DNA of 11,867 nucleotides from Thermoplasmatales archaeon ex4484_6 (lineage in GTDB: Archaea > Thermoplasmatota > Penumbrarchaeia > Penumbrarchaeales > Penumbrarchaeaceae): assembly GCA_002254385.1 (NCBI GenBank), contig NJDO01000052.1:1-11867 (forward strand). Reading direction: 5' to 3'. This document shows positions 6,145-11,867 of the stretch, in pieces. Position 1 is the first letter of the stretch. Every line of letters starts with the position of its first letter. The notes under the pieces are model-generated. The model saw nothing but the letters and a program-made list of their open reading frames with translations, did no database searches and was not told the origin of the DNA. The position numbers and the translations under genes were made by a program.

Positions 6145-6882
6145 ATGAACGGTTTTCTCGTGGTGCTGCTGCTGATGCTGCTGTTCGGCATGTTCCAGGG
6201 CTTCACCGTATGCAATCTGACCTGCGGACCCCTCCTCATACTGAGACTTGCAGGCCAGGCAAGGGGCGCCAGGGAGGGATTCGGACTCTCCCTGCTGTTC
6301 TCCCTTCCCAGGGTCATCATACTCACATTCCTAGGGGCCCTTCTGGGGGCTGCCGGTTACTCGACATCGGCCCTTGCCGAGCTATCATCCATATCCTGGT
6401 TCTCGGGAGCCGTATACATCATGATAGGGTTGATAATGATCGCCACGGGCCTTGTGTTCATAATGAGAAGGGAGAGGATGAAAGAGGCCTGTTCCAGGAG
6501 CAGGAAGAGCATGAAGGACAGGATACTCGGCCTCATACTGAAGCTCGGACCCGGAAAGGGAAAGAGCGAGGGCAGGTCCATGATGGGGCTCGGCATCCTT
6601 ATCTCCCTCATATGCTTCGTTGAGGCTTCCGGAGCTTCCGTTGCTGTCTCGGGCCTCGTTGGAATGGATGCCTCCACCATCGGGACGGGGGTCCTGTTCG
6701 GTGCACTGACGATGCTGTTCTATTCCGTGGGACTGTCAATACCGCTGCTGGTGATCGGGGCGGGAGCTTCCGAGCTGGGAAGGCGGTTGAACACCGAGGA
6801 CGTGAGGGCCGTTGTGGGACTGCTCCTGATACTCATCGGCGTCATCATCATCGGTCTGGAGACCTATCTCATCCTTTCGTGA
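6145..6882 (+). CDS. CcdA/DsbD-like six-helix membrane protein (sulfite exporter TauE/SafE-like, DsbD_2 type)
   Basis: The 245-residue protein has six hydrophobic segments at about 4-20, 46-70, 84-106, 147-171, 178-205 and 220-243, in two halves split by a basic loop (108-146). This is the architecture of the LysE/DsbD superfamily. The first half carries FTVCNLTCGPLLILRLAG (20-37), and the matching helix of the second half carries LICFVEASGAS, so C23 or C27 with C157 could be a CcdA-like redox pair moving electrons across the membrane. I infer thiol transfer rather than sulfite export, but the family label alone does not settle this. The gene starts 54 nt after the membrane protease gene on the same strand, and the two may be co-transcribed. 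No thioredoxin-like partner is in the window. Confidence 0.7.
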   Translation: MNGFLVVLLLMLLFGMFQGFTVCNLTCGPLLILRLAGQARGAREGFGLSLLFSLPRVIILTFLGALLGAAGYSTSALAELSSISWFSGAVYIMIGLIMIATGLVFIMRRERMKEACSRSRKSMKDRILGLILKLGPGKGKSEGRSMMGLGILISLICFVEASGASVAVSGLVGMDASTIGTGVLFGALTMLFYSVGLSIPLLVIGAGASELGRRLNTEDVRAVVGLLLILIGVIIIGLETYLILS

Positions 6883-6909
6883 GGTAGAGCTCGATGAAGG
6901 ACCGTAAGG

Positions 6910-7290
6910 TTAGGCTTCAAACGGGGAGATGAAGAAAAGATGCGACACGCAGCCGCAGTCCGAGCTCCCGAATCCCTTCACACCTTCATGTATCTCTCCA
7001 AGGGAGCGGGCACTCCCGCACTCCAGACCGGGATCGTATTCCTTCCAGAACACCGTCCTCCTGTCCGCAAGATGCGAGATGTGGTCTATGTGCCATCTCT
7101 TCCTCTCCGGTTCCCCGAGATGCCTTCTCACCCTGCCCCAAAGTCCCCTCTTCGCGGAACCCACATAGACGTATCGACCTTCCCCGATGTGAATCGTGCC
7201 CAGGGAACCCACGGAAACATCATGAGGTCGATCGAATTCGAGCACCAGAAGGTACACCGCCGGTCCCGTCGGGGGATCCTCCTCATCCAT
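6910..7290 (-). CDS. DUF123 protein with GIY-YIG nuclease-like domain
   Basis: The 126-residue protein matches the DUF123 family, a GIY-YIG-type fold common in archaea. Visible motifs are VYLLVLEF at the start, GEGRYVYVGSAKRGLWGRVRRHL (36-58) with the YVYVGSA core and the conserved downstream arginine, KRWHIDHI (64-71), Glu90-Cys91, and the C-terminal GFGSSDCGCVSHLFF (106-120). The family is presumed to cut or bind nucleic acid, but I know of no settled substrate. The ATG at 7290 lacks an obvious ribosome binding site. It lies 34 nt downstream of fttA on the same strand, so expression by read-through is plausible. Its stop faces the stop of the CcdA-like gene across 27 nt. Confidence 0.85.
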   Translation of the reverse strand: MDEEDPPTGPAVYLLVLEFDRPHDVSVGSLGTIHIGEGRYVYVGSAKRGLWGRVRRHLGEPERKRWHIDHISHLADRRTVFWKEYDPGLECGSARSLGEIHEGVKGFGSSDCGCVSHLFFISPFEA

Positions 7291-7324
7291 TGGAATAAAT
7301 CCCGAAAGTGGAGGGATCAGATGA

Positions 7325-9241
7325 TCACCTGAGACGGTACGTCTCCAGGTTCATGGGCATCATCGTGGTCATGCCGTATTTCCTGTGAAGGGAGGAGGCG
7401 ATATCCATCTCCTTCAGCTCGTCACCGTGATGGATGATTATCCTGTCCGGTTTCGGGTCCATCGTGGATATGTAGTTTATAAGCTGCTTTCTATCCGAAT
7501 GCCCGGAGAATCCATCGACTGTCTCCGCCACGGCCTTGAGGCTTATGGCCATGGGCCTTCCCTTCTCGGAGACTATCAGCTCCTGCATGCCCTTCTGTAT
7601 CTTCCTCCCCAGTGTGCCCTCGGCCTGGTATCCGACAAAGACAAGGGTGTTCTTCGGGTCGGAACCCCAGTATTTCAGATACTCCATCACGGGTCCCCCG
7701 TTGAGCATACCCGAGGTGGCAAGGACAACGCAGGGTTCCGAATCATGCAGTATGTTCTCCCTCATCTCCCTTGAATCCACCTTGTTGAAGAAATCGGACA
7801 GGAACGGGTTCTCGTTCCTCTGGAATATCTGGGTCCTCAATTGATTGTTCAGGAATTCCGGATATGCGGTGTGGATAGCGGTAGCCTCCCATATCATACC
7901 GTCAAGATAGATCGGAGCTTTCGGGATCTGACCGTTCTTCATCTGCTTCTCCAGAACGATCATCACTTCCTGGGACCTTCCGACGGCGAAAACGGGTATG
8001 AGGACCTTGCCCCCGTTGCCGAGTGTTCTCTTCAGGACAGACTTGAGCTGGGCCGCAGCTTCCTTTCTGGTGGGCTGGAAGTCCTTCCTGCCGCCGTATG
8101 TCGACTCCATCACAAGTGTTTCCAGCCTCGGGAACTTGTTGGTCGCCGAGTTGAACAACCATGTCCTCTCGAATTTGATGTCTCCCGAATATGCTATGTT
8201 GTAGAGACCGTCCCCTATATGGAAGTGGGGGGATGCGGAACCCAGGATGTGTCCGGCATTGTGCAGCGTCAATCTGATGTCCGGGGCGATATCGGTCGTT
8301 TCGTTGTACTTTATCGGGATGGTGTGGAGTATCTCATCCTGAACATGTTTGGACTCGTACGGGGGTCTCTTTCCCTCCGCGGCTGCCACCTTTATGTAAT
8401 CGAGCTGAAGGAGGGCCATCATGTCCCGGGTGGGAGCCGTGCAGTATATGGGACCGTCGTAGCCATATTTGTACATGAGGGGCACGAGCCCCGAATGGTC
8501 GAGATGGGCATGGGTAACAACGATCGCGTCGATGGACTCGAACGGCTGGACCTCGGACATCTGAAGGTACGGCGAGGGATGGTCCTGGGACCCGACGTTC
8601 ACACCAATGTCAATCAGTATCTTCGAATTCCGGGTGGTGAGCATGTGGCACGACCTTCCCACTTCTCTGTATCCCCCAAGGCTCGTGTTCCTTACCCAGT
8701 TCTCCCCATCCGGTATATCCCTGAATATCCTCCTTCCGACCTTCTTTAGAAAGTTCTTCCTCCTCTCCGTTATCTCGGGATCCTTCAGATACTGCCGGAT
8801 ATCCTTCACGCTCTTCGATTCTATGGGCGGTGTGCGCACAACGAGCGGCGCCCAGCCCGTTCTCTTCTTTATCTCGTTGAGGTTGGACCCGTGCTTTCCT
8901 ATGGCAAGTCCGGGAGAGAGGGCCTCTATGGTCACCTCGTTGGAATCATGATTGAAGGCCACATCCGTTATTCTGGCCTCGATCGGTATTATCTCCTTTA
9001 TTATCGCGCTGGCCTCGTTTACATCCTTCACCAGCGATGAATGAGGTCTGATGGCCACCCTCCTCTTCAACCCCTGGGCCAGCTTCCGGACCAGATTGGT
9101 GTCATACACGAATTCATCCATGTTCCTGGTCTGGATTACAACGACCGGACCCTCGAATTCGACACCGGTTATCTCGATGTCCTCCGGAACTATGGCCTCC
9201 ACATCTTCCTTTATTCTCCTTAACAGAGCCTCATAACTCAT
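7325..9241 (-). CDS. fttA: Archaeal transcription termination nuclease aCPSF1 / FttA (KH-MBL-beta-CASP)
   Basis: The family cleaves nascent RNA and terminates archaeal transcription, as the counterpart of eukaryotic CPSF73; this role is established in Thermococcus and Methanococcus. The 638-residue protein has two N-terminal KH domains (about 1-140, with IGKHGS at 114-119). Next is the metallo-beta-lactamase core with THAHLDHSG (243-251), H331 in NAGHILGS and D354 in SGD. The beta-CASP cap has motif A at E379 (MESTYGG), motif B at H581 (FSGHSD) and motif C at IIIHHGD (601-607). All metal-binding residues are present, so an active nuclease is expected. The ATG at 9241 is preferred to a GTG at 9250 because a GGGGTGG site precedes it at normal spacing. 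It lies 190 nt downstream of psmB on the same strand. Confidence 0.96.
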   Translation of the reverse strand: MSYEALLRRIKEDVEAIVPEDIEITGVEFEGPVVVIQTRNMDEFVYDTNLVRKLAQGLKRRVAIRPHSSLVKDVNEASAIIKEIIPIEARITDVAFNHDSNEVTIEALSPGLAIGKHGSNLNEIKKRTGWAPLVVRTPPIESKSVKDIRQYLKDPEITERRKNFLKKVGRRIFRDIPDGENWVRNTSLGGYREVGRSCHMLTTRNSKILIDIGVNVGSQDHPSPYLQMSEVQPFESIDAIVVTHAHLDHSGLVPLMYKYGYDGPIYCTAPTRDMMALLQLDYIKVAAAEGKRPPYESKHVQDEILHTIPIKYNETTDIAPDIRLTLHNAGHILGSASPHFHIGDGLYNIAYSGDIKFERTWLFNSATNKFPRLETLVMESTYGGRKDFQPTRKEAAAQLKSVLKRTLGNGGKVLIPVFAVGRSQEVMIVLEKQMKNGQIPKAPIYLDGMIWEATAIHTAYPEFLNNQLRTQIFQRNENPFLSDFFNKVDSREMRENILHDSEPCVVLATSGMLNGGPVMEYLKYWGSDPKNTLVFVGYQAEGTLGRKIQKGMQELIVSEKGRPMAISLKAVAETVDGFSGHSDRKQLINYISTMDPKPDRIIIHHGDELKEMDIASSLHRKYGMTTMMPMNLETYRLR

Positions 9242-9353
9242 ATCTTCCACCCCGTTAGTGGATCTCTAACATCCCTTCATGGACTCTTGCCATGTCAGGG
9301 TCTGTATACCGAACAAATGAATGATTGTGAAGACAGATCCGTAGGATATTCAT

Positions 9354-9377
9354 CAAGAATAAATTGGATAATTCTTG
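9354..9377. repeat. Inverted repeat in the psmB-fttA gap, possible operator
   Basis: Two perfect 7-bp arms, CAAGAAT (9354-9360) and ATTCTTG (9371-9377), flank a 10-bp AT-rich spacer. On the minus strand the spacer and one arm include AATTTATT, which could be a TATA element for fttA, giving a leader of about 90 nt. The site could bind a dimeric regulator. A transcript hairpin is also possible, but there is no following U-tract to make it a classic terminator. Confidence 0.4.
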
Positions 9378-9431
9378 CTGCACGGAATTCGGGGAGGCAC
9401 TCAAGGTGACCCGAACCGAAATTGTTATCAA

Positions 9432-10073
9432 TCATTTAATATTTAATTTTTGCTTCCTTTTTTCGATCTCTTTCTTGGAAACGGGTTTCCATCCATCCTC
9501 ACTTATCACTACGATATCATACCCGTTCCCGGAGGCCGAATCCCTTTTCATCGAAGCAGTGAGGGCCTTTATGGCAATATCTATTCCCTGCGTGGTCGAA
9601 AGCTCATCCTTGTAATTGTCCTCCAGGACACCGTATGCATACGGAGAACCAGAACCCGTTGCACAGTATTTATCGGGGATGGACCCACCGGCAGCATCCA
9701 GCGAATAGATGTGGCCACCTTCGCGGTCCCATCCTCCGAGCAGAAGCTGGACCCAGTAAGGATAGTATCTGCTCCCCGAAAGGATGTTGGCCGTCAGTGT
9801 CGCCGCGGCCTTCACGGTCATGGGCTGGTCCCTCTTCAGTTTGTAGAGCTCGGCCTCGGCGGTTATGTACCGGGCAAGGCTCTGGGCGTCCCCAACCAGA
9901 CCCGCAGTGGTGAGACCTATATGATCATCAATCCTGAACAGCTTCTGGGTCTCGGTATGGGCTATCAGCGTTCCCATTGTCGCCCTGTGCTCCGTAGCCA
10001 TGATGACCCCGTCCTTGCATACCATTCCAAGGGTCGTTGTGCCTGTCTTCATCTTTTCCGGTTCCGTACTCAT
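9432..10073 (-). CDS. psmB: 20S proteasome beta subunit
   Basis: This is the catalytic N-terminal nucleophile subunit of the archaeal 20S proteasome, in the cytoplasm. The 213-residue precursor has an 11-residue propeptide ending in MKTG, and cleavage would expose the catalytic threonine of TTTLGM. In mature numbering Thr1, Glu17 (ATEHRA), Arg19 and Lys33 (TQK) are present. Ser129 lies in the TGSGSP loop and the Asp166/Ser169 pair in KRDSASGNGYD, so an active subunit is expected. Glu17 rather than Asp17 also occurs in Thermoplasma. The ATG at 10073 is chosen over an upstream ATG at 10112 because a GAGGTG site (10087-10082) lies 8 nt before it, and the propeptide length then fits the family. 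The alpha subunit gene is not in this window. Confidence 0.96.
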   Translation of the reverse strand: MSTEPEKMKTGTTTLGMVCKDGVIMATEHRATMGTLIAHTETQKLFRIDDHIGLTTAGLVGDAQSLARYITAEAELYKLKRDQPMTVKAAATLTANILSGSRYYPYWVQLLLGGWDREGGHIYSLDAAGGSIPDKYCATGSGSPYAYGVLEDNYKDELSTTQGIDIAIKALTASMKRDSASGNGYDIVVISEDGWKPVSKKEIEKRKQKLNIK

Positions 10074-10122
10074 GGGTCCTTCACCTCTTCGGGATGGGAT
10101 GGCTCCCTCCATTCTCTCCTGT

Positions 10123-10130
10123 CTATTTAA
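10123..10130 (-). promoter_or_regulatory. TATA box of psmB
   Basis: The minus strand reads ACCTTAAATAG, with TTAAATAG as the TATA box. It lies 50-57 nt before the ATG at 10073, so transcription should begin near 10100 with a leader of about 25-30 nt. This supports the ATG at 10073 over the one at 10112, which would fall upstream of the predicted start site. Confidence 0.6.
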
Positions 10131-10295
10131 GGTTGTTGTAAACCCTCTGCAAATGGTAAATCACACCCGATATTGCCGTCATGAGAAGCTACGCCGGGAG
10201 CGATGAAAGCGGACCGAGCCTGCACGATCGATGAAGGCTGCAATCCATGTTCCGGAACCACCGCCCGAAACACCACCGTATCCTGTCCAGGGAAT

Positions 10296-10304
10296 AGATA
10301 TAAG
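10296..10304 (+). promoter_or_regulatory. TATA box of the subtilisin-like protease gene
   Basis: AGATATAAG lies about 52-60 nt before the ATG at 10356, so transcription would start near 10327. An AAGGTGG ribosome binding site (10341-10347) sits 8 nt before the ATG. Between this promoter and that of psmB (10131-10295) I see no gene or RNA. Confidence 0.55.
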
Positions 10305-10355
10305 TAGTTCCCTTTTCTGTTCTCATCGCTCGTTTCCTTGAAGGTGGACAGATCC

Positions 10356-11867
10356 ATGAGAACCGCAGTCTTCCTGGCTTTGCTGCTGCTTACCAGCCTT
10401 ATCCCCGCGGGATTCGCAGTTTCCCGGGACATCGACAGGGAGGGATGGGACCTCCCCGACATAGTCCCCCTGCCCACCCAGGTCCCTCTCTCTTTCGAAG
10501 GATGGGACAGGGATGCGAACAACGACCGCATCGACGACATGCTCGAGAGCGGATGCACACTTGATTCCGAGAACGGGATGATCGGTATCAACGTCCATAT
10601 GGACGGTCCTATCGATAGGGTGGATGTCGGGAGGATCATGGACAGGGCCTCTCTGCTAGGATTGACACCGCATTTCCTGAGGGTGGGGATCTACACGACC
10701 GCCATCTATCTGCTCGTATCGGAAAGCTCCATCGATAACATCCCCCGGCTTCTCACGAGTGATGTGAACTTCATAGAGTACAGGCCGAGGATCGTTCCCT
10801 TCCTGGACGTATCCTCGAGATCGGTAAGGTCGGCTCCATCAACGGAATACTCTCCCCTTACGGCCGGAGACCTCTCAGTGACGGGAGAGGGGATCAACAT
10901 CGCCGTCCTTGATTCGGGGGTCGACAATGCGATCCACGAATCGCTCAGGGGAAAGTTCGTCTACGGCGTTGATTTCACGGGCACGACCACCATCTTCGGT
11001 GTGGATCCCGACGACAAGGACGGACACGGCACCCACGTGGGAGGGATTGCCCTGGGAACGGGAGGTTCTTCCGGGAAATATGTCGGAACGGCCCCCGGCG
11101 CATCCCTCGTGGATCTGAAGATATTCAAATCCTTCGGCACGATACTCGGGAACTCCGATGAAGCTTTCGAATGGATACTGGAGAACCATGAAGAGAGGAA
11201 TATCAGGGTGGTCCAGTGTTCCTTCGGGTCCTCGGTTACAACATCGGGGAAGGATACCACCGCCCAGCTCGCGAACAGACTGGTGGATGACGGGCTTGTC
11301 GTTGTCGCGGCAGCGGGTAACGACGGAACGCAGGGTATGCCCTCTCCCGCATCCGCAGACAAGGTGATCACCGTGGGTGCGATCAACGATATGGGGACCA
11401 TCGATCGTGATGATGATTCACTCGAAGGTTTCTCCAACAGAGGACCCAGGGCCTCGGACGGTGACCTCGATGCGGTCGATGAATTGAAACCCGACCTGAC
11501 CGCCCCCGGAAGGGATATAATGGCCCCCAAACACAATTCGATATTCGAATACGTTCAGATGACGGGGACCTCGATGTCATGTCCCCACGTCTCCGGTATT
11601 GCCGCATTGATGCTCGAGGCGGACCCGGAGCTCACTCCGCTCCAGGTGAAGGAGATCCTGAGGGACACGGCACAGCAGACATACCCCCCATCAAGAAAGG
11701 ACATATCCCCGAAATACAACTACAGATCAGGATGGGGAAGCGTCGATGCATACGGAGCCGTGAAGAGGGCCCTGGATCTCAAAGATCTGCATATCGAAGC
11801 TCCCGCAGAGGCAAGGGCGGGCGAGGAGATCGGAATATCGGTGTCCGGAGCATTGACAAAGACCCCG
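10356..11867 (+). CDS. Secreted subtilisin-like serine protease (S8), 3' end outside the window
   Basis: This is a predicted exported endopeptidase; 504 codons are visible with no stop. A signal peptide covers about residues 1-21 (MRTAVFLALLLLTSLIPAGFA). Next comes a calcium-site-like DRDANNDRIDD at 51-61, then a probable I9-type inhibitory prodomain (about 75-150, ending near VNFIEYRP). The S8 catalytic domain spans about 175-470: Asp186 in AVLDSGVD, His224 in DGHGTHVGG, the oxyanion Asn322 in AAAGNDG, and the nucleophile Ser406 in TGTSMSCPH. All are intact, so an active enzyme is expected. From about 478 an additional C-terminal beta-type domain begins and is cut off. The protein probably digests extracellular protein for nutrition. 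Its promoter diverges from psmB. Confidence 0.93.
   Translation, partial: MRTAVFLALLLLTSLIPAGFAVSRDIDREGWDLPDIVPLPTQVPLSFEGWDRDANNDRIDDMLESGCTLDSENGMIGINVHMDGPIDRVDVGRIMDRASLLGLTPHFLRVGIYTTAIYLLVSESSIDNIPRLLTSDVNFIEYRPRIVPFLDVSSRSVRSAPSTEYSPLTAGDLSVTGEGINIAVLDSGVDNAIHESLRGKFVYGVDFTGTTTIFGVDPDDKDGHGTHVGGIALGTGGSSGKYVGTAPGASLVDLKIFKSFGTILGNSDEAFEWILENHEERNIRVVQCSFGSSVTTSGKDTTAQLANRLVDDGLVVVAAAGNDGTQGMPSPASADKVITVGAINDMGTIDRDDDSLEGFSNRGPRASDGDLDAVDELKPDLTAPGRDIMAPKHNSIFEYVQMTGTSMSCPHVSGIAALMLEADPELTPLQVKEILRDTAQQTYPPSRKDISPKYNYRSGWGSVDAYGAVKRALDLKDLHIEAPAEARAGEEIGISVSGALTKTP

Noticed and set aside
7841..8749. Open frame of 302 codons on the plus strand opposite fttA
   Set aside because: It is fully antisense to a well-conserved gene, and its product looks like no family. 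The frame stays open because of codon bias on the coding strand.
10074..10112. Longer psmB start at 10112
   Set aside because: It would begin upstream of the predicted transcription start, would give a 24-residue propeptide, and lacks a good ribosome binding site. The ATG at 10073 has GAGGTG at 8 nt.
9450..10130. Open frame of 226 codons on the plus strand opposite psmB
   Set aside because: It mirrors the proteasome gene almost exactly and has no motifs, promoter or ribosome binding site of its own.
10131..10295. Possible RNA gene between the psmB and subtilase promoters
   Set aside because: Two GATGAA-like words suggested C boxes, but no CTGA D box pairs with them and no stable fold is evident. 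I treat it as divergent promoter spacer.
10127..10639. Open frame of 170 codons on the minus strand over the subtilase start
   Set aside because: It is antisense to a clear signal peptide and prodomain and crosses the divergent promoters. No family likeness is visible.

Overview
This window looks like chromosomal DNA from an archaeon, most likely a Thermoplasmatota-type euryarchaeon. The archaeal evidence is clear: uS13-uS4-uS11 ribosomal order, UPF0179, a PF04008 adenosine-specific kinase, an archaeal presenilin-type protease, the KH-MBL-beta-CASP nuclease aCPSF1/FttA, an archaeal 20S proteasome beta subunit, TATA boxes and GGAGGTG-type ribosome binding sites. The Thermoplasmatota placement is an inference from the class II (bacterial-type) HMG-CoA reductase, which is known from Thermoplasmatales and Archaeoglobales, and from the Thermoplasma-like look of the uS11 and proteasome beta proteins. 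I see no plasmid, phage, IS or CRISPR signature. The DNA is moderately GC-rich with short AT-rich promoters.

Layout. (1) 1-1678, minus strand: a ribosomal/RNA polymerase operon read right to left, rps13-rps4-rps11 and then the first codons of what is probably rpoD. Its spacers are short, and a GC-rich leader with two hairpins lies between its TATA box and rps13. (2) 1740-6882, plus strand: UPF0179 (eight cysteines), class II HMG-CoA reductase, PF04008 kinase, a presenilin-like membrane protease overlapping the kinase gene, and a CcdA/DsbD-like six-helix membrane protein. The divergent promoters of blocks 1 and 2 share a 236-nt gap. (3) 6910-10130, minus strand: proteasome beta subunit, transcription termination nuclease FttA, and a small DUF123 GIY-YIG protein. 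It converges on block 2 with only 27 nt between stop codons. (4) 10296-11867, plus strand: a secreted subtilisin-like protease, cut by the window end and divergent from the proteasome gene.

How the genes relate. Blocks 1 and 3 are core information processing and protein turnover: translation, transcription, termination and proteasomal degradation. HMG-CoA reductase commits carbon to mevalonate and so to archaeal isoprenoid lipids. The presenilin-like protease, CcdA-like protein and subtilase act at or outside the membrane (intramembrane proteolysis, thiol redox transfer, extracellular peptide digestion). The most unusual object is the presenilin-like protease: its nine-helix GxGD core is interrupted between helices 3 and 4 by about 335 predicted extracytoplasmic residues. 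That loop looks like beta-propeller blades and carries all eight N-glycosylation sequons in the protein. Its gene is translationally coupled to the PF04008 kinase.

No gap longer than 300 nt lacks a gene. The larger gaps (1550-1785, 9242-9431, 10074-10355) hold promoters, leaders and inverted repeats described below. I found no tRNA or other convincing RNA gene in them.
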